Origin: Candidatus Scalindua sediminis
GTDB lineage: Bacteria > Planctomycetota > Brocadiia > Brocadiales > Scalinduaceae
Direction: 5' to 3'
DNA: 64,000 nt
Assembly: GCA_008636105.1 (NCBI GenBank)
Contig: VSDH01000003.1
Location: 62,001 to 126,000, forward strand
Part shown: piece by piece, positions 33,489 to 42,285 of the stretch
Layout: the number at the start of each line of letters is the position of its first letter
Position numbering within the stretch: position 1 is the stretch's first letter
Position numbers and translations under genes: made by a program
Notes under the pieces: model-generated
Seen by the model: the letters and a program-made list of their open reading frames with translations, nothing else
Told to the model about the DNA's origin: nothing
The model's database searches: none

Positions 33489-33911
33489 ATGTCTAATATT
33501 AAGGACAAAACAAGGGATTACTTAGATACAGTTAAAACGGTCTCTATTGCTACCTGTAAGGATAATAAACCTTCATGCCGAATCATGGAAATTCAAAAGG
33601 TTGAAGACGATCTGAAGATATGGTTTGTCTCCCACAAGAGTTCTCCAAAGGTTGAACATGTTAACATAAACAGTAATGCTTGCATTGTCTCCTTTAACAG
33701 CGAAACATCCAGAGATATCAGGCTTTTCGGGAAGTTAGAAGCCTTTGAAGATATGGAGACAAAGAAATGTATATGGAAAGATGAACTTGCCTCATATTTT
33801 CAGGGTGGCATAAACGACCCGGAGTTAATTGTTTTAAAGTTTTTACCTGAAAGAATCGAATTTAGGGATATGAAGTCTGGCGGTATATTGCCAGAAGTTG
33901 AATGTCTGTAA
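33489..33911 (+). CDS. Pyridoxamine 5'-phosphate oxidase-like flavin protein
   Basis: 140 residues with the split-barrel PNPOx-like fold: V-S-I-A-T-C-K-D-N-K-P-S-C-R-I-M-E-I start, W-F-V-S-H-K-S-S-P-K-V-E-H-V, then A-C-I-V-S-F and I-R-L-F-G-K-L-E. It ends at I-E-F-R-D-M. Such small proteins bind FMN, F420 or haem-breakdown products and reduce small molecules. No dedicated substrate is implied by neighbours. The histidine phosphatase SixA follows 64 bp later. Ribosome site GAGGAAAT is before the ATG. Confidence 0.82.
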   Translation: MSNIKDKTRDYLDTVKTVSIATCKDNKPSCRIMEIQKVEDDLKIWFVSHKSSPKVEHVNINSNACIVSFNSETSRDIRLFGKLEAFEDMETKKCIWKDELASYFQGGINDPELIVLKFLPERIEFRDMKSGGILPEVECL

Positions 33912-33975
33912 AAGAAGTCTTCCGGTAACGTAATTTATTCGTAACATCAGGCTTCTTATAAGGGGTACTATCGAC

Positions 33976-34437
33976 ATGGCACTCTTTCTCGTTCAGCACG
34001 GCAAGAGCCTGTCAAAAGATATAGATCCAGAGCAGGATCTTTCAAAGGAAGGAATCCTGGAAGTAGAGCGAATCGCAAATACTGCCAGACGTAATGGAAT
34101 ACGTATTTCACGCATCGAACATAGTGGAAAAAAAAGGGCTCAACGGACGGCAGAGATTTTTGCAGCTGCCCTGAATCCCAGGGACGGTGTTCAAGAACGT
34201 AGCGGATTGAAACCTCTGGATGATGTGACGGCCATTGCTGATCAAATAAGTAGTAAAGATAACCTCATGCTCGTGGGTCATCTTCCATTTATGGAAAGGC
34301 TGACCTCTTACCTGATAACGGGATCAACGGATAAGCCTGTTTTCAAATTCCAGAATGGCGGTATCCTGTGCATGGATCAGGATATGGATACGCACACATG
34401 GTTTATTAAGTGGGCACTGATGCCGTACATAGAATAG
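33976..34437 (+). CDS. sixA: Phosphohistidine phosphatase SixA-like
   Basis: 153 residues, the short SixA branch of the histidine phosphatase superfamily. Catalytic His8 is in L-V-Q-H-G-K-S (Gln replaces the usual Arg of R-H-G). S-G-K-K-R-A-Q-R-T-A-E is the second Arg motif, and L-V-G-H-L-P-F-M supplies the second His. SixA removes phosphate from histidine of Hpt or PTS proteins. Its target here is unknown. The Arg to Gln change occurs in other members and need not abolish activity. Confidence 0.85.
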   Translation: MALFLVQHGKSLSKDIDPEQDLSKEGILEVERIANTARRNGIRISRIEHSGKKRAQRTAEIFAAALNPRDGVQERSGLKPLDDVTAIADQISSKDNLMLVGHLPFMERLTSYLITGSTDKPVFKFQNGGILCMDQDMDTHTWFIKWALMPYIE

Positions 34438-34528
34438 ACGGCACTTAGTCTCCAGAATGGAAACACAGGAAATCACAATTTCCTGAAAATGCACTCCCAT
34501 TCCCCTTATTTGTTTTCAAAATCCAATA

Positions 34529-35182
34529 CTACATCCAGGGACCAAAATAGTCGATGTGGTATATGTCTATAATTATCCAGAAGAGCTTTGTCCATGCTGT
34601 CGTAATCCTGCGCAGCTTATCAGGATCATTCTTCAATTCCTCAGCAAAGAGATTAAACAAATACTGATGTATATAACCCCATAGTGCTAAATTCAATCTT
34701 ATTGGTACGTACATATCTTCATTTCCGAAGATTGGAACATGTACAGCGCCAACCCAGCGGACGTAATTCCAGAACTCCTCGTCCCATTTACATTCCAATA
34801 TCTTAACCAGAAATTTTTGTTGTCTCGCCCTTCTAAGGTCAACATATTCTTTGGCTATTTTCCCGCTATCATCTCTAAACCATTTGGAGAGCCACGGATC
34901 GTTCACTAACTTTTCATAATAAATGTGATCAAGGATTGCCTTAAGGTTTGCCGCTATAATTTCCCTAGATTCCTTGATGGCTTCTGTATCCTTATCCGTG
35001 AAGCCCAAACACTGAGCCATATACTCGTAACGCTTCACTATGTCAAGACTGGTATCCCTGTAAAGATTCCAGGCTTTGTTAAATTCTGGAACGTCCAGGA
35101 CAGGATTATGCTTACCAGCGGCACTCTTCTTCTTTGTCTCCATTGGGAATGCCTTCATATATGCATCCGACATTATTGACAT
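34529..35182 (-). CDS. Protoglobin-like haem protein
   Basis: 217 residues and all helical. The segment L-G-F-T-D-K-D-T-E-A-I-K-E-S then I-L-D-H-I-Y-Y-E-K-L-V matches helices of globin-sensor/protoglobin domains. The proximal His is probably in V-G-A-V-H-V-P-I-F, followed by M-Y-V-P-I-R-L-N-L-A-L-W as in protoglobins. These bind O2, CO or NO. There is no signalling output domain, so it is a stand-alone globin. I use the ATG at 35182 because AGGAG lies inside the codons of the longer version. Confidence 0.72.
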   Translation of the reverse strand: MSIMSDAYMKAFPMETKKKSAAGKHNPVLDVPEFNKAWNLYRDTSLDIVKRYEYMAQCLGFTDKDTEAIKESREIIAANLKAILDHIYYEKLVNDPWLSKWFRDDSGKIAKEYVDLRRARQQKFLVKILECKWDEEFWNYVRWVGAVHVPIFGNEDMYVPIRLNLALWGYIHQYLFNLFAEELKNDPDKLRRITTAWTKLFWIIIDIYHIDYFGPWM

Positions 35183-35683
35183 AATACTTTTATTCTCCTT
35201 TCTCAAAAATACCTACAATATTTCTCACATTATCTCAAGACACATTTTATTATTACCAGTTGTTCCCTATCAAGAACTGCGGTGAGATAACGCAGTACTT
35301 AAATCAACCTATTCTATAAAAATTATTAAACAACAATCATTACAGTTTGTCAATAATAAACTATTTTAAATAAATTCTCAGACCAAGTGTAGCTTAACGG
35401 ATAATTTCCACAAATTTTTATTTTTTCAATGCCTTCTAAGAATCAGGAAAAAAGTTGTATTATCTTTATTGTTTTACTATTATTTTACCTCTTCAGGCAT
35501 CTTCGCCAAAAGCATAGCTAAGTTATGCTTAAGGGAATTCCTTCAGTATCAAGTGGAAAACCCCCTCTCAATCCCCTCCTTCTCAAGGAGGGGATAAAGG
35601 GGTGGTCATAAAATCCAATAGAGTTCCACTTGATATTGAGCAATTACGCATAATGTATATTTTTGAAAGGAGAGGTTGAACCA
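35183..35683. repeat. Intergenic region with TATCAAGTGGAA element (35547-35635)
   Basis: Perfect 12-bp inverted repeats TATCAAGTGGAA (35547-35558) and TTCCACTTGATA (35624-35635) enclose a strong CCCCTCCTT-CTC-AAGGAGGGG hairpin (35574-35594). The rest is AT-rich with no gene. A GAAAGGAGAGG ribosome site for folD lies at 35662-35672. Confidence 0.75.
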
Positions 35684-36595
35684 ATGACTGCAAAATTAAT
35701 CAAAGGTACTGAAATCCGTGAACAGATACTAGAGGAGATTACAGCTGAAGTAGCAGAAATAAAGAAAAAACACGGGGTTGTACCCGGACTCGTAACTATC
35801 CTGGTTGGTGAAAGCCCTGCTTCCATGTCTTATGTAACATTAAAAATCAAGACCGCTCACAGGGTTGGTTTTAAAGAGGTTCAGGATTCTCAACCGGCCG
35901 ATATCTCAGAAGAGGACCTTCTTGCCCTTATTGACAAGTATAACAATGATGATTTAATACATGGCATCCTCGTCCAGCTCCCACTTCCAAAACACATAAA
36001 TGAAAAGAAAGTACTTAATGCTATTGATCCTGATAAGGACGTTGATGGCTTCCATCCCGTAAATGTCGGGCGTCTTATGATCGGTGGTGATGAGGTAAAA
36101 TTCCCACCGTGTACACCGGCCGGTATTCAGGAAATGATCGTGCGTGCCGGCGTTGAGACAAGCGGAGCTGAGGTTGTAGTAGTGGGGCGTTCAAACATTG
36201 TGGGAAAGCCAATTGCCAACATGATGCTTCAGAAAGGAGAAGGTGCCAATTCAACAGTAACGGTTATTCATACACGTACAAGGAATATGGCAGAACACTG
36301 CAAACGTGCAGACATCTTAATCGTTGCTGCCGGCGTTCCCGGCCTGGTAAAACCAGAGTGGATTAAGCCGGGTGCATGCGTAATTGACGTAGGTGTTAAC
36401 AGGGTAGGTGAAAAGCCCAGCAAAAAGGACCCAAACAAGATGGTTGCAATCTTAAAAGGTGATGTCGATTTTGAAGCAGCCAGGGAGATTGCCGGATACA
36501 TTACACCTGTTCCCGGAGGTGTCGGTCCTATGACGATTACGATGCTTATGAAAAACACCCTTAAGTCACTTAAATTTAAATTGGGAATACAATAG
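35684..36595 (+). CDS. folD: Methylene-THF dehydrogenase/methenyl-THF cyclohydrolase
   Basis: 303 residues, normal length. Catalytic Tyr50 and Lys54 are in S-Y-V-T-L-K. V-Q-L-P-L-P and D-K-D-V-D-G-F-H-P-V-N line the folate site. G-R-S-N-I-V-G-K-P is the NAD(P) loop, and P-V-P-G-G-V-G-P-M-T is the C-terminal signature. It interconverts 5,10-methylene- and 10-formyl-tetrahydrofolate for purine and one-carbon metabolism. Some organisms use it in the acetyl-CoA pathway. I chose the ATG at 35684 because the ribosome site GAAAGGAGAGG lies just upstream and within the longer TTG frame. Confidence 0.96.
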   Translation: MTAKLIKGTEIREQILEEITAEVAEIKKKHGVVPGLVTILVGESPASMSYVTLKIKTAHRVGFKEVQDSQPADISEEDLLALIDKYNNDDLIHGILVQLPLPKHINEKKVLNAIDPDKDVDGFHPVNVGRLMIGGDEVKFPPCTPAGIQEMIVRAGVETSGAEVVVVGRSNIVGKPIANMMLQKGEGANSTVTVIHTRTRNMAEHCKRADILIVAAGVPGLVKPEWIKPGACVIDVGVNRVGEKPSKKDPNKMVAILKGDVDFEAAREIAGYITPVPGGVGPMTITMLMKNTLKSLKFKLGIQ

Positions 36596-37324
36596 AGGTA
36601 AACCAAAGTAGGTAATAGGTGGTAGGTTACCTGACATTATGATTAAGGGACAGAAAAAGAGTATTTTTTGCAATTTTCATAACTGCCTGATTTAGTGTCT
36701 GTTATGTCGCTATCAATTTGTTTATAATAAGTTACAACAAATCATTTATTCTGGTGATTCCTGTGGATTCCTGCCAATTATGCTGGAGTTGACTACGTTT
36801 TGACTACAGTGGTTTTCATTGACTTCATTTCCAATAATCAAGCATTTTTATTAGATGTTTTAATTTCCCCAGTATTTCCCCCATTTCTTAAACACTTTCG
36901 TTATAACTAATATTATTCTCTGAGGTTTGTTTCCGCATGGGCAACCGTGCATTAACAAAGGTTAGAAAAATTCAGAATGCGTTTATTTACTCCATTAGCT
37001 TACATCAGACCGGTTTAAATTACAGCTTAATTTAAGTACTAAACTATGGCTAGACAGCTTAATAAGGGGGAGATTATAAGGCTTTATACATACTATGTCT
37101 CCATATATAATATTGAATTTATTAGTAGTTCTTGTTTCAATTGAACTATTAGTTTTAAAGATACTACGTTGTCGTAATGTGATTATTTACAATTGCCATA
37201 TCTTATAGTCGAGAGTTGTCAGGTAAGTAAAAAGAATATAACTTTATGTTAGGTTTAATTGGATACCTATAATTAAATAGATTTATGAAAATCCTGAGAA
37301 TAATCTAATCTGGCTTGCATAGCT
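36596..37324. other. 729-bp AT-rich gap with no gene recognised
   Basis: No frame here has a start with ribosome site and family features. TTGACTACGTTTTGACTACAG at 36788 echoes TTGACTACAATTTGACTACAG at 62443-62463, a small shared tandem. The last ~100 bp presumably carries the promoter of the 37325 operon; I see no convincing -24/-12 site. Confidence 0.4.
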
Positions 37325-37963
37325 ATGCCCTTTTTATCAAAACAATATATATTAGTGATAGTTTTTTTCGGTATTATCATATGTCCTAAAGTTTCTGTTG
37401 GATATGGTTATAAAAAAAATGAAGACCCACTTATTACGGTTTTCAAATCGGTTATCTTCTATGGAAGGAAGGGTGAATGGGCAAAGGTTAAGTCGGATAT
37501 TAATAGTATTAGCGATAGGATTGATGATGTTAAAACCCTTTTCGATGTGGACCTAAGACCAAAATTTGATACTGGATTAACACAACAGAATTTTCAGGAA
37601 GTTGTAAATGCGATGGCAAATCTCACATTTCTGGCTATAAGGGAGAAATATTATTGGAATCTTGCTGAAAACCTGCAGATGTTTACAAGGGCAAAGGTTA
37701 GACTACGGCGTGCAGAGGAGTATTATACAACGTTACTTGCCGGGAATGTTAGAAGATATGATAAACTTAATGATACGAAAATCCACGATAGGATTTTCAA
37801 TAAGTTTTCAGAAGCCAAAAAGACATTAGGAAGCATAGGTTTTCTTGGCGCAGGGGCAGTTAGCCCAAAACCAAAAGAATTCAAAATGATTACGAAGGAA
37901 ATAGAAAAGAAACTTCTTATGGTTTTTCCTTATTTTGAGAATGGCAAGGAAATAACATATTGA
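37325..37963 (+). CDS. Secreted helical protein of unknown function
   Basis: 212 residues. A signal peptide (hydrophobic ~8-22, ending V-S-V-G-Y) is followed by a helical mature part (W-A-K-V-K-S-D-I-N-S-I-S-D-R-I-D-D-V, A-M-A-N-L-T-F-L-A-I-R-E-K-Y-Y-W-N, then R-R-A-E-E-Y-Y-T-T-L). It has no Cys in the mature chain and no haem motif. I recognise no family. The stop overlaps the TTG start of the porin gene (TTGA), so the two are translationally coupled and probably work together in the periplasm and outer membrane. Confidence 0.7.
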   Translation: MPFLSKQYILVIVFFGIIICPKVSVGYGYKKNEDPLITVFKSVIFYGRKGEWAKVKSDINSISDRIDDVKTLFDVDLRPKFDTGLTQQNFQEVVNAMANLTFLAIREKYYWNLAENLQMFTRAKVRLRRAEEYYTTLLAGNVRRYDKLNDTKIHDRIFNKFSEAKKTLGSIGFLGAGAVSPKPKEFKMITKEIEKKLLMVFPYFENGKEITY

Positions 37964-39081
37964 TAAATTCAGTTAAGTGTCTTCAAATATTGATATTTGT
38001 CTTTATGTTTTTTATTAATACCTCTGTTTTTGCTCAGAGCAACAAAGGTAATTCGAAGGATACAAACGAGCAGTTTTCCTTCGATGTCGATGAGGTCAAA
38101 TTAGAGAAGCCAAGTTTATTAAGGCCTGAGTTTCACGGTTTCCTGAGTGTGGGAGCACCTTTTTCAGAGGGCCTCGATGAAACTGAAAAGGGCTCATCGA
38201 ATGTATTTAATCAAACTGAATTAACCTTTTGGTTTGGGGCGCAGATATTCAAGAATTTAGAATTCGATTCTGAGCTTGAGATGGAAGATGGCTTTGAAGA
38301 ATTTGAGATTGAGAAGTTTGAACTGGATTGGAATGTATTTAATGAAAAGTTTGTATTCAGGATAGGAAAATTCTATTACCCCTTTGGTATTGAGAGATTT
38401 GTAGAAAGCGCCCCGTACAATAAACTTATTGATAGGCCCAACCCATCCATAAATATTATTCCTGGTACTTACTCTGATGAGGGTTTGGAGATATATGGAA
38501 TTGTTCCATTTCTTTATAAAACGAAATTCAAATACGAACTTGCGATTACGAATGGGTTGTCCAGTCATGAAGGAAAAGGGGAGCAACATTTGGAGGATAA
38601 CAACGACAATAAGGCACTGGGGGGGCGTTTGGGTTTTGAGCTTATGCCGGGTTTAGAAATTGGCGGTTCTTATTCGTCAGGTAGATATGATGATGATGAA
38701 AAGTTCAGTATGAACTTTATAGGGGCAGATATTTCTTTCCAAAGGGGCGGTTTTGAAATACGAAGTGAATATATAAGGAGTAATGTTGAGAGGTCAACGA
38801 TTGCCGGTGGGAGTTTTGATCGTGAAGGATATTATTTTCAGGCTTCATACAAATACTCTCCAGAAATAAATTATTTGAGCTATATTGAAGGTGTGGCAAG
38901 ATTTGATTCGATTGATGCTAATGACCTTGTAACAGATGAAAGTGATGCAGACAGGGTGGCCATTGGAATTAATTATTCACCCATGAACCATGTAAAGCTT
39001 AAGCTTGAGTACGAGATGGAAAATGAAGCGAAAGAAGACAGGGAAAATAAGGGATTTATTCAGATAATTTTTAGTTGGTAA
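37960..39081 (+). CDS. Outer-membrane porin-like beta-barrel (OprO/P-type)
   Basis: 373 residues beginning with TTG. The signal peptide ends T-S-V-F-A-Q (~26). The mature protein alternates polar and hydrophobic residues with paired acidic clusters and ends in the aromatic strand I-Q-I-I-F-S-W, the classic outer-membrane barrel C-terminus. V-F-R-I-G-K-F-Y-Y-P-F-G and Y-S-D-E-G-L-E-I-Y-G are typical of phosphate-selective-porin-like and alginate-porin-like barrels. The likely role is passage of small anions or organic acids. It is co-translated with the upstream secreted protein. Confidence 0.82.
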   Translation: MINSVKCLQILIFVFMFFINTSVFAQSNKGNSKDTNEQFSFDVDEVKLEKPSLLRPEFHGFLSVGAPFSEGLDETEKGSSNVFNQTELTFWFGAQIFKNLEFDSELEMEDGFEEFEIEKFELDWNVFNEKFVFRIGKFYYPFGIERFVESAPYNKLIDRPNPSINIIPGTYSDEGLEIYGIVPFLYKTKFKYELAITNGLSSHEGKGEQHLEDNNDNKALGGRLGFELMPGLEIGGSYSSGRYDDDEKFSMNFIGADISFQRGGFEIRSEYIRSNVERSTIAGGSFDREGYYFQASYKYSPEINYLSYIEGVARFDSIDANDLVTDESDADRVAIGINYSPMNHVKLKLEYEMENEAKEDRENKGFIQIIFSW

Positions 39082-39397
39082 TAGATTGGTTTCTTTATTA
39101 AATAATTTATATTTAGTCAGCAATCATGTCATTCCCGTGGTATTGCCCGCATAGCAAGCAGATAGGGAATCTGATCCTGACTTTCTTCAGGACATGTTTT
39201 CATTTTTCGTGGTGACACAAAGTGGCATGTGCGTATACCTTACAAATAGATTCTGAAACCAAGTTAGGAATGATACTACCATCCCCATGTCATCCTGAAC
39301 TTGGTTCAGGATCTTCGATTTCAGACTCTCAATAGATGCTGAAAAACTAGTTCAGAATGAATAGGATTTTAAGATAGGACTATTTTGGGGGAACGCA
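39082..39397. repeat. Palindrome-rich spacer before FAD oxidoreductase
   Basis: Several hairpins of the CCTGAACTTGGTTCAGG type (39296-39312 is clean), CCTGACTTTCTTCAGG (39176-39191) and TTCTGAAACC/AGTTCAGAA remnants, the same modules as in the TGTTGCGG elements. No terminal repeats are left, so this is probably a decayed element. GGGGGAA before the ATG is the ribosome site. Confidence 0.6.
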
Positions 39398-40789
39398 ATG
39401 GATACTGTAGTCATTTTAGGTGGCGGAGCGTGTGGCCTGAGCGCAGCTTGGGAACTTTCCAAGAATGGAAAGAACGTTGTCGTAATTGAGGCAGATTCAT
39501 CATTGGGGGGACTTTGCAAGACAATACGGTACAAAGGGTTTAATTTCGACCTGGGTGGACACAGGCTAATTTCAAAAAATGATGGGCTACTGAATAAGAT
39601 ATCAGAACTAATGGGAGATGAGCTATTAGTATCAGAACGTATAAGTGCTATAAGATTAAACGGTAGGGAGTTTCAGTATCCCCTTTCTGCCGGTGATATT
39701 CTAAAACAAACCGATATGAGATTTGTAACAGGGTGTCTAATGGATTACGCATTTCAGAGTATTTATAAGAGAATTAAACATAGACCAGATGATTCGCTTG
39801 AAGATTGGATAGTTAATAGATTTGGCAATATGTTGTATGATACTTTTTTCAAAGACTATACCAGTAAATTATGGGGAATACCTTCGAGCAAGTTATCATC
39901 AGATTGGGCTGCAGAAAGGATTTCTCTATTAAACCTTTGGGATGTTGTCTTGAGATTATGCGGGTTAGGGAAGAATACACCGAGAACTTATACCAGGACA
40001 TTCTTTTATCCGAAATATGGTATAGGTCAGATATTTGAATATATTGGTGAAGAAGTAAAGAAAAATGGCGGCAACATAATCCTTAATGCCAGATTTAAAA
40101 GGCTTTTGCTGGAGGGAGGCAGAGTAAAAGGCATCATCTATAATATTAACGGAAAGGATGAAGTAATCGACTGTGATTGGGTTATCTCAACTATACCGAT
40201 AACCGATTTATTACGTACATTGGACAGGGGAGAAGTAAATCAAGGTTTTAATGTGCCACTAAGGTCACTTAGATACCGTAGCCTTAGATTTCTTAATATC
40301 CTGATTGATAAACCTGAGATAGGTAGAAATACGTGGACATACATACCAGATGGAAAATATATTATGACCAGGATACAGGAACCCAAAAAAAGGAGTCCTC
40401 ATAATGCACCTGATGGTAAGACTTCTTTAATACTGGAGATTCCATGTTTTTATAATGATGAGATATGGAATATGCCGGATGATTTATTATTTAAGAGATG
40501 CATTGATGACCTTTTTAAGTTAGGTATCGATATTAAGGATAAGGTGATTGATTATTTTTATACAAGAGAAAAACACGCTTATCCTATATACCAATTAGGC
40601 TATAAAGCACATCTTGAAAAATTGGTTTCATGGATAGATGGTATAGAAAATATCCTGGTTAGCGGGAGAAACGGACTCTTCAGATATATCTTTATGGACA
40701 GGGCTATGGAGATGGGTTTTGATGCCGCAATGGTAATACAGGGTAAAAGAAGCAAAGTTGAAAAATGTCAAAAATACACACAAAAATGA
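39398..40789 (+). CDS. FAD-dependent oxidoreductase, amine-oxidase/mutase fold
   Basis: 463 residues. The N-terminal FAD motif G-G-G-A-C-G-L-S-A-A-W-E-L is followed by E-A-D-S-S-L-G-G-L-C and F-D-L-G-G-H-R, then D-W-I-V-N-R-F-G-N and a late L-F-R-Y-I-F-M-D-R-A. This layout is common to protoporphyrinogen-oxidase-like, carotenoid/squalene desaturase-like and UDP-galactopyranose-mutase-like enzymes. The F-D-L-G-G-H-R and Y-x-S-K-L-W-G-I-P features recall sugar-mutase relatives in polysaccharide clusters. ATGA overlap with the next gene, a GT39-type glycosyltransferase, supports a role in lipid or glycan modification. Confidence 0.78.
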   Translation: MDTVVILGGGACGLSAAWELSKNGKNVVVIEADSSLGGLCKTIRYKGFNFDLGGHRLISKNDGLLNKISELMGDELLVSERISAIRLNGREFQYPLSAGDILKQTDMRFVTGCLMDYAFQSIYKRIKHRPDDSLEDWIVNRFGNMLYDTFFKDYTSKLWGIPSSKLSSDWAAERISLLNLWDVVLRLCGLGKNTPRTYTRTFFYPKYGIGQIFEYIGEEVKKNGGNIILNARFKRLLLEGGRVKGIIYNINGKDEVIDCDWVISTIPITDLLRTLDRGEVNQGFNVPLRSLRYRSLRFLNILIDKPEIGRNTWTYIPDGKYIMTRIQEPKKRSPHNAPDGKTSLILEIPCFYNDEIWNMPDDLLFKRCIDDLFKLGIDIKDKVIDYFYTREKHAYPIYQLGYKAHLEKLVSWIDGIENILVSGRNGLFRYIFMDRAMEMGFDAAMVIQGKRSKVEKCQKYTQK

Positions 40790-42285
40790 AGAATTCACGA
40801 CGTAATAATATTATAATTTTGGCAGTTCTTGTGGTTATATGCATGGCCAGCAGGATATTGTTTATGGGGAGGCATCTTGAGGGGTGGGATAGTATAGATT
40901 TTGCCCTTGGCCTGCATGATTATGATATTGCGTATTATCAACCTCATTTTCCGGGATATCCTGTGTATATGTCCTTCTGCTGGCTGGTTCATCTTTTTAC
41001 GGATAGTGACATACTCGCATTAACGATACCCGGAGCCGTATTTGGAAGCGCGGCATTAATACCACTATTTTATCTTACAAAGAGGATGTTTTCTAATGAA
41101 GTCGCATGGCTTACGGCCTTTATTTATATTGTCAATCCATTATGTTGGTTACAATCAGAGAAGGCATTTTCAGATGCTACGGGTTTGTTCTTCATAATAT
41201 TATCAGCCCAATTGCTGTTTTTTGCATGTACCTCCAGGGCGTATGCATTTAGGTATCTGATTATGGGAAGTGTGATGCTGGGTATATGTCTGGGTGTTAG
41301 ACTTAGTTATTTTCCATTTATCATCCTGTGGCTTTATGTATTACATACACTGTCAAAATCGAAGGAAGGAAATATAAAGATACGTTATGGATTGCTTGCA
41401 TTCGTTATCGGTATATGTATCTGGTTGATTCCGCTTGCGTGCTATACGGGACTGAAGTCACTCATAGTAAATGGGTTTAGCTTTACGTTTGGGCATTTCG
41501 GTGATTGGGGAGGTTCAATAGTAACCTCACAGAATGTCTTTTCAAGGTTCTCAGGTTTCATGTGGAGTGTTTTTTGTAATGGACTTGGTTTCTGGTGTTA
41601 TGACACATCTGTCTTTCGTATCTTACCGTCCATCATAATGGGGGTCGGTATATTTCTATATTTAAGACATGCAAGATTTGATTACAAAACAAGATTTATT
41701 ATATTTTATATGCTGCCATATTTTTTGTGGGTGTTCCTTGGTCAGAATCTGGAAAAGCCGCGTCATGTATTACCCTTAATCCCTTTGATCATAATCTGTA
41801 TCTCTGCAGGTTTGGAAAGGTTAAGAGAATCTAAATACACTTATCCTTACTTAAGCTTAAGTAAGGATAATTATTTCTCACCATACCATTTATTTATTGG
41901 CATTTTGATTATGAGTATGAGTATCATATCCATAAGCCTCGTATATGCCCACAAGAATGAACCGATAGCACAAATACAACTATTAAGTTATATGAAACGT
42001 AATTATGACACACCTTCAACTCGTATTTATTGCTGGGAAACGAAGAGGTTTTTTGAGTATTATGCCCCTGCATGGGATACAAGGAGGGTTAGAAACGTAA
42101 ATGATTTGCAGTATGATATAGAGTCTTCTTTAATTACACCGGAAATAATGTTATCGACTTCGAAGATTAGGGGGATAAATTCTATTACGAATAAATCAAA
42201 AGTCATTGCTGAGTTTAAGAATAATCGATATATTAATAATCCATCTCACAAACTGACCCTTTATGATTTGAGTGCACTGAAATGA
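40786..42285 (+). CDS. GT39/ArnT-like membrane glycosyltransferase
   Basis: About 499 residues with ~11 hydrophobic helices. The first extracytoplasmic loop has H-L-E-G-W-D-S-I-D-F-A-L-G and Y-Q-P-H-F-P-G-Y-P, the acidic D-x-x region that binds the polyprenyl-phosphate sugar donor in GT-C enzymes. It would transfer a sugar from undecaprenyl phosphate on the periplasmic side. The start ATG overlaps the upstream stop (ATGA), and its own stop overlaps the histidine kinase start. A 30-bp perfect palindrome lies in frame at 41841-41870. Confidence 0.85.
   Translation: MKNSRRNNIIILAVLVVICMASRILFMGRHLEGWDSIDFALGLHDYDIAYYQPHFPGYPVYMSFCWLVHLFTDSDILALTIPGAVFGSAALIPLFYLTKRMFSNEVAWLTAFIYIVNPLCWLQSEKAFSDATGLFFIILSAQLLFFACTSRAYAFRYLIMGSVMLGICLGVRLSYFPFIILWLYVLHTLSKSKEGNIKIRYGLLAFVIGICIWLIPLACYTGLKSLIVNGFSFTFGHFGDWGGSIVTSQNVFSRFSGFMWSVFCNGLGFWCYDTSVFRILPSIIMGVGIFLYLRHARFDYKTRFIIFYMLPYFLWVFLGQNLEKPRHVLPLIPLIIICISAGLERLRESKYTYPYLSLSKDNYFSPYHLFIGILIMSMSIISISLVYAHKNEPIAQIQLLSYMKRNYDTPSTRIYCWETKRFFEYYAPAWDTRRVRNVNDLQYDIESSLITPEIMLSTSKIRGINSITNKSKVIAEFKNNRYINNPSHKLTLYDLSALK
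41841..41870. repeat. 30-bp perfect palindrome inside the GT39 gene
   Basis: TTATCCTTACTTAAG followed by its exact reverse complement. It encodes ten residues near Y-P-Y-L-S-L-S-K-D-N in a loop between helices and keeps the frame. Confidence 0.9.

Noticed and set aside
33260-33496. Short frames in the GC-rich spacer after the HtrA gene
   Set aside because: Sequence is a string of palindromes; peptides show no family features and no ribosome site.
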